NCBI GenBank assembly: GCA_049325275.1
Contig: JBMOLU010000086.1
Coordinates: forward strand, 62,001-126,000
Length of the DNA stretch: 64,000 nt
Source of the DNA: CAIQJJ01 sp049325275
GTDB taxonomy: Bacteria > Chloroflexota > Anaerolineae > Anaerolineales > UBA4823
Direction: 5' to 3'
Part shown: one piece after another, positions 43,276 through 52,132 of the stretch
Layout: the number at the start of each line of letters is the position of its first letter
Position numbering within the stretch: position 1 is the first letter of the stretch
The notes under the pieces: generated by a model
The model's input: only the letters and a program-made list of their open reading frames with translations
Told to the model about the DNA's origin: nothing
Database searches by the model: none
Made by a program: the position numbers and the translations under genes

Positions 43276-44724
43276 TTAAGCCTTCGACGGCCGAACGAAC
43301 GTGCTGTTTCGGGCAGGCTGTGCAGCTTGCATCCCGGAAATTTCGGTTTGAAGCGGGCAGCCGCCGCCGCACTCTGCCAGCAGGCTACAGTCGAGGCACT
43401 TTTCGGCTATGTAGTGCCGTTCACGCAGGTGGACGGACAACTCGTGATTCCAGATCGATTCCCAGGGATCGTGCAGCAGGTTTCCCAAGGCATGGTAGTA
43501 CGACTGGCAGGGCAGTACGTCGCCATTTGGCTCGATGCACATATTATACAGTGCCGCCGTACACCCCTTGACACCCAGTTCGAGCTGCATGGGATCGAAG
43601 CGGCAGTACTCGGTGGGGGTATACCAGATCAGGCGCTGCCTGGCGGCCTGCGTTTTTTGGCGGGCGATTTCCAATAGCGGCGTGAGCGCACTTTCAGGCA
43701 GGCCGGTTCCTACCGAAGCGCCCCGGCCGGCGTATATCAGTGCGTTCAAGCCAACGGTAGGTACCCCATTGGCGGCCAGAAAATCGAGCGTGTCCGCCAG
43801 ATGAGGGCCGTTTTCTTGCAGCAGCGTGGTGTTCGTCATTACGTACAACCGCGTGGCGAGTGCATTTTGCAGCCCACGGAGGGTCTGTTTCCAGGCTCCT
43901 TGGGCGCACACCAATCGGTCGTGGACGGCAGCATCGTGCGATTCGACCGTGATCTGCACGTGATCCAGCCCGGCATCCACCAAAGCCCGCACGAAACCGG
44001 GGTCCGCCAGCCGGCGGGCGTTGGTGTTCAGTCCGGTCACCTGGCCCTGCGCCTGCGCGTAGGCGATCAAGTCGGGTAAATCGTTCCGCAAAGTGGGTTC
44101 ACCGCCGGTAAAAACGATGTGCGGGATGCCCAACGCCCAGGTGCGCTCGATGACTTTCTTCCAACTGTTGGTCGAAAGCTCGGGAATGTTTTGTGCGGGT
44201 GTGGCGGCTGCTGTTCCCTGCGCTATGCTCTCCCTGACGTTGTAACAGTGCGCACAGTTGTTGTTGCAGCGGTAGGTCAGCGCCAGGTCCATGCGATAGG
44301 GGGCTGATGGACGGGCGCTGAAGGGGGCCGTGGTTTCCAGTTCAAGTTCATGGAGCGGGCAGGCTCCATCCGGACGAATCAGTTCCGCCAGTTGCGCGTT
44401 GAAGGTTTGCAAATCGGCCCGCGCTTGCTCCGGGCCGACCGAATAGGTCCGACGAATGATTTGCACGCACCGTTCCAGCGGGATTTTCTGCAAGAAGAGA
44501 GAAGCCATCAAAACGGCGGTCGGGTTTAGCTGAAATACGCGGTTGGCGTTGATCAGCAGCACACCGCTGCCATCTCGATCGACCCGCAAGTGCACGCGCG
44601 ACTGCTCGCCGGGGTTTTCGATCAAATAATGACTTAACCCCACGGGAGGCTGGACGGTTTCAGGAGGTCGTCCTTCCCTGAAAGCCAGGCGCGTTTTGAT
44701 GGATTGCCAGAAACTTGTGCTCAT
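43276..44724 (-). CDS. PqqD-domain radical SAM/SPASM protein
   Basis: A 482-residue protein. The PqqD-like domain (about 44-120) resembles the peptide-binding RRE element of RiPP maturases. The radical SAM core has the cluster motif CNNNCAHC (Cys153, Cys157, Cys160) and GGE in IVFTGGEPTL. The C-terminus is a SPASM domain with at least seven further cysteines (GCTAALYNMC, PCQSYY, KCLDCSLLAECGGGC) for auxiliary clusters. Such enzymes modify peptides or small substrates by radical chemistry. The ATG at 44724 overlaps the MFS stop (TGATG); the longer open frame upstream is out of frame with the MFS gene and is not coding. No precursor peptide was found nearby. Confidence 0.85.
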   Translation of the reverse strand: MSTSFWQSIKTRLAFREGRPPETVQPPVGLSHYLIENPGEQSRVHLRVDRDGSGVLLINANRVFQLNPTAVLMASLFLQKIPLERCVQIIRRTYSVGPEQARADLQTFNAQLAELIRPDGACPLHELELETTAPFSARPSAPYRMDLALTYRCNNNCAHCYNVRESIAQGTAAATPAQNIPELSTNSWKKVIERTWALGIPHIVFTGGEPTLRNDLPDLIAYAQAQGQVTGLNTNARRLADPGFVRALVDAGLDHVQITVESHDAAVHDRLVCAQGAWKQTLRGLQNALATRLYVMTNTTLLQENGPHLADTLDFLAANGVPTVGLNALIYAGRGASVGTGLPESALTPLLEIARQKTQAARQRLIWYTPTEYCRFDPMQLELGVKGCTAALYNMCIEPNGDVLPCQSYYHALGNLLHDPWESIWNHELSVHLRERHYIAEKCLDCSLLAECGGGCPLQTEISGMQAAQPARNSTFVRPSKA

Positions 44725-46061
44725 CAACCCGGGTTTGGTGCTTTGCGGAACGCGCTGCTGAGGTAAAATACGATGCCGATCAACAGCAGAATCAGTGAGG
44801 CCGAAACGACGATAAATTCCACGCGTACCAGGTCGGCCAGGCCGGCAAACAGGGCACCCACCAGCATAGCCGAAGTGCTGGCTACACTGATCACGCTGAA
44901 GGCGCGGCCGATGATGTGGCTGTCCGCGTTTTCTTGAATGATGGTACGGATGCCGATGAAGATGGCGCCATTGGCCATGCCGCCAAAAAATAAGAAGGGC
45001 GCCGCCACGGCCAGCCACAGGGCCGGCGTCGAGGAGACGAGTTGCAGCAAGGGGGGGATGCCGAATGCCAGCAGCCAGGCGATCCCCATGCCGATCACGC
45101 CAACCGTCAGGAACAGATCGCGGCGCATATCGCGCAGCCGGTTGACCAAAATCAGCAGGCCTACCGACAGTCCCAGGGCATTGAGCGCTTCGATCAGCCC
45201 GTATCCTGCGTCGCCTGCCTGGAAAACGCGGCGTGAATATACAATAACCAGGGTGCTTACCACGCCCAGGGCGATGGGAGCCGTCAGGCTCAACCAGAGC
45301 GTGCGCAGCAGCATGGCGTTTTTGCACACATAACGAAACCCGTAGGCGATATCTTCAACAAAGGAGCTTTTCGGTTGCTCGCCGGCTGTGGGTTTCATGG
45401 CCGGCAAAGCGATTTGGGCGATGCAGATGGCAGAAAAAACGAAACTCAACCCGTCCACGCCAAAGGCCGCCCCGGTGCCGATGAAATGGCTCAACAACCC
45501 GGCCGTCCCGTAGCCCACGAACTCCATAATCATCATCGTGGCCTGATCGAGCGAATTGGCCAGCATCAGTTGATCGGGCTTGACGATTTGGGGTATACAG
45601 GCCACCTTGGCCGGCACATAGAGTTGCCTGAGCGCCCCGGTGACGAAGAGCACGGTGTAGAGTACCCCCAACTTATAGGGCAGGGCGACCGGTAGCCAGG
45701 GGACCAATGTGAGCAGAAAGATCAACAGGGCGCGCGCCAGATCGGCGTAAATCATCGTCAGGCGGCGGTTCCAGCGGTCGCTCAAGGCGCCGGCAACGAT
45801 TCCCATGATCGAGTTGGCCGTCAGGCGTACACCAAAGGCCAGTCCGAGTTGCAGGGCGGAGCCGGTCAGGTTGTAAATCATAATCGGGATGGCGATCTCG
45901 GTAAACTTGTCGCCAAACGAAGAAACACTTTGCCCGATCCACAGGAAAAAGAAATCCTTGGATTTCAGCAAAGCGAGAAAACCGGTTTGGAGAACTGCCG
46001 TCTCCTCTGCCGCTTGTGCGAGATCGGCAGGCTGGCTGGCAGCAGCATCTTCTAGTTCCAT
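44724..46061 (-). CDS. Major facilitator superfamily exporter (MFS_3/EntS-like)
   Basis: A 445-residue protein with about twelve membrane helices. The loop 2-3 signature is GALSDRWNRRLTM, typical of the MFS_3 group that includes the enterobactin exporter EntS and macrolide efflux proteins. It should export a small molecule or modified peptide by proton antiport. AAGGAGG precedes the ATG. It is the first gene of the operon with the radical SAM pair and the methyltransferase, which suggests that it exports their product. Confidence 0.85.
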   Translation of the reverse strand: MELEDAAASQPADLAQAAEETAVLQTGFLALLKSKDFFFLWIGQSVSSFGDKFTEIAIPIMIYNLTGSALQLGLAFGVRLTANSIMGIVAGALSDRWNRRLTMIYADLARALLIFLLTLVPWLPVALPYKLGVLYTVLFVTGALRQLYVPAKVACIPQIVKPDQLMLANSLDQATMMIMEFVGYGTAGLLSHFIGTGAAFGVDGLSFVFSAICIAQIALPAMKPTAGEQPKSSFVEDIAYGFRYVCKNAMLLRTLWLSLTAPIALGVVSTLVIVYSRRVFQAGDAGYGLIEALNALGLSVGLLILVNRLRDMRRDLFLTVGVIGMGIAWLLAFGIPPLLQLVSSTPALWLAVAAPFLFFGGMANGAIFIGIRTIIQENADSHIIGRAFSVISVASTSAMLVGALFAGLADLVRVEFIVVSASLILLLIGIVFYLSSAFRKAPNPG

Positions 46062-46139
46062 GGGTTATCCTCCTTGGTTTCAATGAACGTTGCGCGTTGT
46101 GCTCATAGAACACTTCATTTTCCCAATTTCGAGGAACCA

Positions 46140-46574
46140 TTAATCTTCCAGGCGGTACCGGTAAGCATTGGTCTCCCAGTACGTGAAGCCCAAGCGTTGG
46201 TAAAGGCGGTTTGCGGCCTGACGCGCCGGGCGGGAAGTCAGGTTGACGCACTTTGCGCGGCGTGCTTTGGCCTGCTCGATGGCCGTGTGGGTCAGCGCTG
46301 CCCCGATGCCCTGGCCGCGTGCTGCCTCATCGACAATCACATCTTCAATCCAGGCATGTAGGGCCGTTGGGGTGCGATAAAGAGCCAGCGTGGACGAGCC
46401 GACGATTTCGCCTTCTTCGTTGCGGGCAACGTACAAATACACGTCCGGCGAAGCCAAGACTTCGGCCAATTCGTCGCGGGTGGGAGGCACCCCGCTGGCG
46501 GAAAGCTGCGGAATCAGCCGCCTGAAGGCGCCGAGCAGTTCATCGCTCACCTGGTAGACGCGCTCGATTTTCAT
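46140..46574 (-). CDS. GNAT-family N-acetyltransferase
   Basis: A 144-residue acetyltransferase. Motif A is VDEAARGQGIGAALTHTAIE, with the R-G-Q-G-I-G loop that binds the acetyl-CoA pyrophosphate, and motif B is LTSRPARQAANRLYQRLGF, ending with YRYRLED. Its sequence is close to the GNAT proteins that acetylate small amines or amino acid derivatives. The ATG at 46574 overlaps the stop of the DUF2207 gene (TGATG), so translation is coupled. The longer frame reaching 46982 is an artefact of the repetitive, GC-rich end of that gene. Confidence 0.85.
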   Translation of the reverse strand: MKIERVYQVSDELLGAFRRLIPQLSASGVPPTRDELAEVLASPDVYLYVARNEEGEIVGSSTLALYRTPTALHAWIEDVIVDEAARGQGIGAALTHTAIEQAKARRAKCVNLTSRPARQAANRLYQRLGFTYWETNAYRYRLED

Positions 46575-48253
46575 CAGCGGCCGCCGCCGGCGCAGGCGCA
46601 GGCGCAACCCGCACAGGCGCAGGCGCAGGCGCAGCTGCTGCCCCCACCACTGCTGCGGTGCCCGCCGCTGCCGGATGAACTCTTTGGTAACGGGTTGGTC
46701 GCACCAACTACGCGATTGGTGAAATCGGTCACGTTGCCGATAACACTGCCGGCAAAACCTTCGATGCCGGTGACGATGGATGCGGCGAAGTCCGAACCGG
46801 GGATGCGTAGGTTGCCGGAGAGCGGCCCGGCCTGTGGCCGTGAGCCACCGCTGGGCAGGGTCGCCTGCGTGCGGCGTTCGAATCCGGGGTCGAAGCGCCC
46901 CCACCAGAGCGGTACGAACACAGGCTGGTGACGGAAAATGTCGCGCGTACGATCGTTGAAATCGCGGTCGAGCATCGTCCACTCCATGACCTCGTCGAAC
47001 TTCTGGCTTTTCACTTCGGGCGTGTTGGCCGCCTCCACCTGGCGCCAGGCTTTTTCGGTGATCTGCTTGTAATAGGCTACGGTTTCTCGGCGGCTGAAGC
47101 CCTTCATCTTCTCGGTGACACTTTTGACGAGGTTGATCATCGTCGTCTGCATCGCCCGCCGGCGTTCGGCGCCTTTTTTGTCGAAAGCTTCGACGAACTC
47201 TTGTTCGTAGGTGCGCAGGCCGCCGGGTAGGGGTTCGGCAGCTTTCACTTCCAGGGGTTCACGTGTGGTCACTTCGGCGGCGTTCTTCTTGATCAGGGCG
47301 AACAAAATCATCGTCAGCACCGTGTCGACGGGCTGTTCCATCAACACAGCCGCTTCGACCGCCGTCAGGCCGCGCTTGATGCCATGCCCTTCGATGGAAA
47401 TCTTCGGTGGCAGGTACTGCTGGCGGCGTTTGCGGTCGCTGTAAAGGCTCCAGACGGTCAAGCCGGCAAAGCCCCCCATGAACAACAGCGGAATGCAGCA
47501 CTGCGACCCGGCAGCAAAGATGCTGCCGATCAGGCCAAAGATGGCGTCTAAAAAGCTGAAGCGTACGATAGCGCTTTCGGGTACATACTTTTTGGGAAAG
47601 GAAGCCCCGAAATCGTACTCGGTGTAGCTGTTGGCGTTGGCATTACGCCAGGTGTAGGTGATGCGGCCTTCGCGGTCGAATCCGGTTTCCGGCTCGCTGT
47701 TGAAACCGTCCGGCGCCTTGTGCCAGCGCGGTTCTCCGGGTTGAATGTCGGGCGGCAGGTGAAAGACGACCGTCATGTCGGTCTTGCCATCGACGTAGGA
47801 CGATCCGAACCAGGTGGGCGAGAACACGGCGCTGGCGTAGTCTTCATCGTCGTCATCGGGGTGAAGCACCCGCCGGACGACACCCACGTAGGCGTGTACC
47901 GTGCCTGTCTGTCCATAGCGGAGGGCCTGGTTTCCCAGGACCAGCGCCACGCCGGAACCGCTGCCCTCGTAGTCGTTCTGCGAGACGGCGATGGCTTTGC
48001 CGTTTACGTCTGCGTAGATGCTGCTGGCGTCGAAGTCGCTGGTCGGAATACCCAGATCGACGTATTCAAAGCGATCGTTGGATTCGTTTTCGAAAACCCA
48101 CGTGTAGTCGATGGAAAGGGTGCCGTCTGCATTCCAGAAAGCATGGATCACCGCCTGAGGAACCTTGAAGTAGTAGGTTTGGGCCAGCGCGCTGCCCGGC
48201 ATGCCCAAAAACAAGCTGCACAAGACCAGGAGTATGAAGAAGCGCTTTTTCAT
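46574..48253 (-). CDS. DUF2207-family membrane protein with (Cys-Ala)n tail
   Basis: A 559-residue protein with a signal peptide (1-25), an extracytoplasmic beta-rich DUF2207 domain (about 30-225), a membrane segment (about 232-265), a cytoplasmic region with winged-helix-like stretches (about 285-440), a second short hydrophobic region, and an extreme C-terminal tail. The tail is Ser/Gly-rich and then reads (Cys-Ala)4-Gly-(Cys-Ala)3-GGGR, seven cysteines in alternation. This resembles tails on other DUF2207 and TIGR04222-type proteins, whose function is not known. GGAGG precedes the ATG. Confidence 0.75.
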   Translation of the reverse strand: MKKRFFILLVLCSLFLGMPGSALAQTYYFKVPQAVIHAFWNADGTLSIDYTWVFENESNDRFEYVDLGIPTSDFDASSIYADVNGKAIAVSQNDYEGSGSGVALVLGNQALRYGQTGTVHAYVGVVRRVLHPDDDDEDYASAVFSPTWFGSSYVDGKTDMTVVFHLPPDIQPGEPRWHKAPDGFNSEPETGFDREGRITYTWRNANANSYTEYDFGASFPKKYVPESAIVRFSFLDAIFGLIGSIFAAGSQCCIPLLFMGGFAGLTVWSLYSDRKRRQQYLPPKISIEGHGIKRGLTAVEAAVLMEQPVDTVLTMILFALIKKNAAEVTTREPLEVKAAEPLPGGLRTYEQEFVEAFDKKGAERRRAMQTTMINLVKSVTEKMKGFSRRETVAYYKQITEKAWRQVEAANTPEVKSQKFDEVMEWTMLDRDFNDRTRDIFRHQPVFVPLWWGRFDPGFERRTQATLPSGGSRPQAGPLSGNLRIPGSDFAASIVTGIEGFAGSVIGNVTDFTNRVVGATNPLPKSSSGSGGHRSSGGGSSCACACACAGCACACAGGGR

Positions 48254-48317
48254 GAAACCTCCAAATACACGTTCCTGTGAGGCGTCTCACCTGCCTGGCC
48301 ATCACGGGAGCACTCGG

Positions 48318-48725
48318 TCACCACTTGGGTTCTTCCGTTAATTGGTAGCTGGTCTTACAGTACGGGCAGTTGACCACCGGCGCGCCGGCTACCATCTGAA
48401 TGTTGTCCATCGTCAGCACGCCGCCGCACGACTGGCACTTTATCGTCTCCAAATTGACGTCCCCCGGCAGATCGACTTTCAGCGTTACGTTTTGGGTCGT
48501 GTCTCCCGGCTTCGGGCGCAGGCCCAACCAGGCCAGCACCACGCCTCCGGCGATCATCAACACGCCGATGCAAGACGTTGCCAGGCCAACGACCACCCTT
48601 CCCGAAGCGCTTGCCCCACCGTCGCCAGATGCCCACAAAAAGAGAATGCCGATCAGCAAAATCGGCAGCGCGATCAAAAACAACAAACCGGCGCCAAGGA
48701 ACATCAAAGTCTTGCTGGAACCCAT
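48318..48725 (-). CDS. Two-helix membrane protein with C-terminal zinc ribbon
   Basis: A 135-residue protein with two membrane helices (about 8-32 and 44-68), then a cytoplasmic zinc ribbon with CQSC (Cys97, Cys100) and CPYC (Cys120, Cys123). The build resembles zinc-ribbon membrane proteins of unknown function that are frequent near DUF2207 and TPM-domain genes. Probably co-transcribed with the DUF2207 gene 64 bases downstream. Confidence 0.65.
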   Translation of the reverse strand: MGSSKTLMFLGAGLLFLIALPILLIGILFLWASGDGGASASGRVVVGLATSCIGVLMIAGGVVLAWLGLRPKPGDTTQNVTLKVDLPGDVNLETIKCQSCGGVLTMDNIQMVAGAPVVNCPYCKTSYQLTEEPKW

Positions 48726-48824
48726 GAAAACCTCCCGAAGAAGTCCATTTGAGAAGTTACGTCAATTCCTCTTGTTACAAAGCAAGTTTACCGGCGTTTT
48801 TCTACCTGCGCAAGAGAAAGCGCC

Positions 48825-49532
48825 TCACTTCTTCAGCTCTTTTTCGGCGGCCATCTTTTGCAGTTCATCATCTGACTGATCCATTTCGATGATTTCACCG
48901 GTGGCTACGAAGACAATGCGTTCGCTGATATTGGTCACCCGGTCGGCCAGGCGTTCGAGGTTGTGGGCGGCCCATATCAGGTGGCTGGCGTTGTCGATGG
49001 CGTCGGGATTGTTGAGCATTTGCTTGAGCAGCTTGCGATAAACTTTGTTATACAAGTCATCGACTTCGTCGTCGCGTTGGGGGATGCTGCGCGCTGTCTC
49101 GGCGTCCTGAACGACGAAGGCCTGCAAGGCGTCGTTGAGCATCGATAGGCCGATTTTTGCCATTTGCTTCAGGTCGCTGCGGGGCACGTCGGCTTCCTTT
49201 TCTTCTCCGACAGCAACGCAGATATGGGCGATGCCTTTGGCGTAGTCGCCGATGCGTTCGAGTTCGGTGATCACCTCGAGGATGGCCGCCAACAGGCGCA
49301 AATCGCGGGCCATGGGTTGCTGCGTGGCGATCAACACCAGGCAGTTGTTTTCAATCTCGTAGCGCTTTTCATTGATCTGCTGATCGGCCGCCATCACCTT
49401 GCGGGCGGTTTTCTTGTCTCCCTGGCGCAGCGCTTCGACGGCGGTGTTGACGGCGTTCTCCACCATCGTACCCAGTTCCAATACCTGGTCTTTCAACTTC
49501 GCGATCTCGCGATCGAACAGTTCACGGGTCAT
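48825..49532 (-). CDS. phoU: Phosphate transport regulator PhoU
   Basis: A 235-residue all-helical protein of two three-helix bundles. The metal-binding E/D-x-x-x-D motifs are present (ELERIGDYAKGI and NLERLADRVTNI). PhoU restrains the Pst transporter and the phosphate-sensing kinase when phosphate is plentiful. It is the last gene of the pst operon, 24 bases after pstB. The C-terminus is extended by a short acidic and lysine-rich tail. Confidence 0.95.
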   Translation of the reverse strand: MTRELFDREIAKLKDQVLELGTMVENAVNTAVEALRQGDKKTARKVMAADQQINEKRYEIENNCLVLIATQQPMARDLRLLAAILEVITELERIGDYAKGIAHICVAVGEEKEADVPRSDLKQMAKIGLSMLNDALQAFVVQDAETARSIPQRDDEVDDLYNKVYRKLLKQMLNNPDAIDNASHLIWAAHNLERLADRVTNISERIVFVATGEIIEMDQSDDELQKMAAEKELKK

Positions 49533-49556
49533 GATACGTTTCTCCTGCCCGAGCGG

Positions 49557-50312
49557 TTATCCAAACCGCCCGTGGACGTAGTCTTCGGTACGTTTCTCTT
49601 TGGGGTTGGTAAAAAGGCTCTTTCCCGGCGCCCATTCGACCAGTTCTCCCTGCAGGAAGAAGCCTGCATAGTCTGCCGTGCGGGCAGCCTGCTGGACGGA
49701 ATGCGGCACCAGGATGATGGTGTACGCTTCCTTGAGCTCCTGGAGAGAAGCTTCCACCTTGCCGGTGGAAATGGGGTCGAGGCCGGAGGTAGGTTCGTCG
49801 AGCAGAATTATTTCCGGTTGCAGGGCCAGCGCGCGCGCCAGGCAGAGACGTTGCTGCTGCCCACCCGAAAGCGCCACGGCCGGGTCGTCCAGGCGATCGT
49901 GGACTTCGTCCCACAGGGCAGCCTGTTTCAGGGCGCGCTCGGCGGCTTCGTTGAGCGCGGATTTACGGCGCTCGCCGGCCACTTCCAACCCGTAGGTCAG
50001 GTTGCCGCGAATGCTCAATGGCAGCACCACCGGGCGGGCAAAGACCATGCCCACCTTGCGGCGCAGGGCCACGACATCGGTTTGCGGGGAAAGAATATCG
50101 ACGCCATCGATCAGCACGCATCCCGAGACGAACTTGACATCGGCCAGGTCGTTCAAACGGTTGAAGGTGCGCAGCAGCGACGATTTTCCGCCGCCGGCGG
50201 GGCCAAACAGTACCGTGATGGCGTTGGCCGGGACGTTCAGGTTGATATTTTTGAGCGATTCCGTGCCGTCGGAGTACGACAGGATCAGTTTTTCGACGAC
50301 GATTTTATCCAT
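49557..50312 (-). CDS. pstB: Phosphate ABC transporter ATP-binding protein PstB (operon copy)
   Basis: A 251-residue ATPase. Walker A is FGPAGGGKSSLLR (the usual PstB form is GPSGCGKST), the signature is LSGGQQQRL and Walker B is IILLDEPTSGLD. The end TEDYVHGRFG matches PstB. It would power phosphate import through PstCA. Placed between pstA and phoU. It differs clearly from the second pstB at 53153, so the two may respond to different conditions or form alternative complexes. Confidence 0.92.
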   Translation of the reverse strand: MDKIVVEKLILSYSDGTESLKNINLNVPANAITVLFGPAGGGKSSLLRTFNRLNDLADVKFVSGCVLIDGVDILSPQTDVVALRRKVGMVFARPVVLPLSIRGNLTYGLEVAGERRKSALNEAAERALKQAALWDEVHDRLDDPAVALSGGQQQRLCLARALALQPEIILLDEPTSGLDPISTGKVEASLQELKEAYTIILVPHSVQQAARTADYAGFFLQGELVEWAPGKSLFTNPKEKRTEDYVHGRFG

Positions 50313-50324
50313 GCGGTTACTTCC

Positions 50325-51197
50325 TCACCACTGCCGCGCCGCACGCGCCCGCGAGCGGATGACTGTGGCGGCGACGTTCAAGCCGAGTACCAGCACCAGC
50401 AAGACCAGTGCCGTGCCGAACTGGATCTGCTCAGGCATCCCCGGCACCTGCGTGGAGATCACGTACAGGTGATAGGGTAGGGCCATCGTCGGGTCGAGCG
50501 GCGAGGCAGGCAGCGATGGCAGGTAAAAGGCAACAGCCGTGAACAAGATCGGCGCTGTCTCGCCGGCGGCGCGTTCCAGGCCCAGGATCACGCCCGTCAG
50601 GATGCCCGGCAGCGCCTGCGGCAAGACGATGCGCTGGATCGTCTGCCAGCGCGTGGCGCCCTGGGCGATGCTCACCACCCGGAAGGACTGCGGCACGGCG
50701 CGCAGGGCTTCCTCGGCCGTGCTGATGATCACCGGTAGGGTCATGATCGAGAGCGTCAGTGCCCCTGCGATGATGCTCACCCCCAAGCGCATGAAGAGCA
50801 CGAACATCCCCAAGCCAAACAGGCCGTAGACGACGGACGGGATGCCGGCCAGGTTGATCAAGGCCAGGCGGATGGTACGTGTCCAGCCGTTATCGGGGGC
50901 GTATTCCGAAAGATAAACGGCCGCCCCCAGGCCGAGCGGGGTGACGAAAAGGGTCGTCAACAGGGTGAGATAAATCGTGCCCAGGACCGCCGGGAAGATG
51001 CCGCCGGCGCGCATCCCGTCGCTCGGGTAACCGAAAATAAAATCCCACGAAATCGCCGGCAGCCCTTTGACCAGGATCACGCCGAAGATCAAGATAATCG
51101 GCAAAATGGTAACCAGCGCGGTCAGCGTCAGCAGCCCAAAGCCGATTTTTTGCTTTGCCTGGCGGGAAAGAAAACTCGAAAACATGGCGTCCCTCAC
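50325..51197 (-). CDS. pstA: Phosphate ABC transporter permease PstA
   Basis: A 290-residue permease with six membrane helices and the EAA-like cytoplasmic loop (ALRAVPQSFRVVSIAQGATR). The characteristic stretch GLGAAVYLSEYAPDNGW and NLAGIPSVVYGLFGLG occur in PstA. The start overlaps the pstC stop by four bases. Confidence 0.95.
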   Translation of the reverse strand: MRDAMFSSFLSRQAKQKIGFGLLTLTALVTILPIILIFGVILVKGLPAISWDFIFGYPSDGMRAGGIFPAVLGTIYLTLLTTLFVTPLGLGAAVYLSEYAPDNGWTRTIRLALINLAGIPSVVYGLFGLGMFVLFMRLGVSIIAGALTLSIMTLPVIISTAEEALRAVPQSFRVVSIAQGATRWQTIQRIVLPQALPGILTGVILGLERAAGETAPILFTAVAFYLPSLPASPLDPTMALPYHLYVISTQVPGMPEQIQFGTALVLLVLVLGLNVAATVIRSRARAARQW

Positions 51198-52132
51198 GAT
51201 AAGATGCGTTCGGCGCGTTTCTTCTGCCGAAAGATGACGCTGACGGCGGTCAGGTTGATGACCAGGGAGATCAAAAACAGGAGCAGGCCGATCAAAAAGA
51301 GCATGTGATAGTGGTCGCTGCCTTTGGCAACCTCGCCCATTTCGGCGGCGATGGTCGCCGTCATCGTGCGTACGGGCGTCAGCAGGCTCATGCGCAGCAC
51401 GGGGGCGTTGCCTGTGACCATCATCACCGTCATCGTCTCGCCGATGGAACGGCCCAGGCCGAGCAAGATGGCCGTGATGACCCCCGAGCGCGCCGCCGGC
51501 AGGGTGACGAGGAAGATCGTCTGAAGCTCGGTGGCCCCGATGGCCAGCGAGGCGTCGCGGTACGAGCGCGGCACGGCGTCCAGGGCATCTTCGGCGACGG
51601 AAACGATGGTCGGCAGCGAAATCAGGCCGAGCAGGATCGCCCCGGTGAGGGCCGTCAGGCCGGTGGGCAGGTTGAACGTCTCACGCAAGATCGGTGAAAG
51701 CAGTAGCATCCCCAGGAAGCCCAGCACGACCGACGGAATCCCGGCCAGCGCTTCGACCAGCGGCTTGAGAATTTCACGCGCCCAGCGCGGGGCGATCTCG
51801 GCGATAAAGATTGCCGTGCCGATACCGAGCGGCACGGCAAACAGCGCTGCGCCAAAGGTGACCACCAGGGTTCCGGCGAGCAGCGGCAGCAGGCCGAAGT
51901 AATCTTCAATCGGGTACCAGCGCAGTTGGAAGGCTTTGGGCAGGATGTCGGGGTCAATCGCCGGCAGGCTTTCGCGCAGCAGGAAGACGAACACCAGTAC
52001 GACGAAAACGATGGCCGAGTAGCCCGAAACGGCGATCAGCCGGTTGATCAGCGCTTCACGCCGGGCGACGTCATGGCGCGAAGGCGGCAGAAGGGCAGGA
52101 GAAGGAGAAGAAGGGCGTTGAGAATCGGTCAT
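51194..52132 (-). CDS. pstC: Phosphate ABC transporter permease PstC
   Basis: A 312-residue permease with six membrane helices, PstC-type stretch PLGIGTAIFIAEIAPRWARE and the loop LDAVPRSYRDASLAIGATE. An N-terminal Ser/Pro-rich tail of about 25 residues precedes the first helix. Overlaps both pstS and pstA by four bases. Confidence 0.95.
   Translation of the reverse strand: MTDSQRPSSPSPALLPPSRHDVARREALINRLIAVSGYSAIVFVVLVFVFLLRESLPAIDPDILPKAFQLRWYPIEDYFGLLPLLAGTLVVTFGAALFAVPLGIGTAIFIAEIAPRWAREILKPLVEALAGIPSVVLGFLGMLLLSPILRETFNLPTGLTALTGAILLGLISLPTIVSVAEDALDAVPRSYRDASLAIGATELQTIFLVTLPAARSGVITAILLGLGRSIGETMTVMMVTGNAPVLRMSLLTPVRTMTATIAAEMGEVAKGSDHYHMLFLIGLLLFLISLVINLTAVSVIFRQKKRAERILS

Noticed and set aside
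44725..45327. A 683-residue version of the radical SAM protein
   Set aside because: The extra N-terminal 200 residues lie inside the MFS gene in another frame and have a shadow-like Arg/Pro/Gly-rich composition; the homology starts at 44724.
46062..46139. A 12-codon frame (MKCSMSTTRNVH) upstream of the MFS exporter
   Set aside because: No ribosome binding site, no nearby terminator and no codon bias that would suggest a leader peptide.
46575..46982. A 280-residue version of the GNAT at 46140
   Set aside because: The upstream part is the frame-shifted image of the Cys-Ala tail region of the DUF2207 gene; the GNAT fold starts at 46574.
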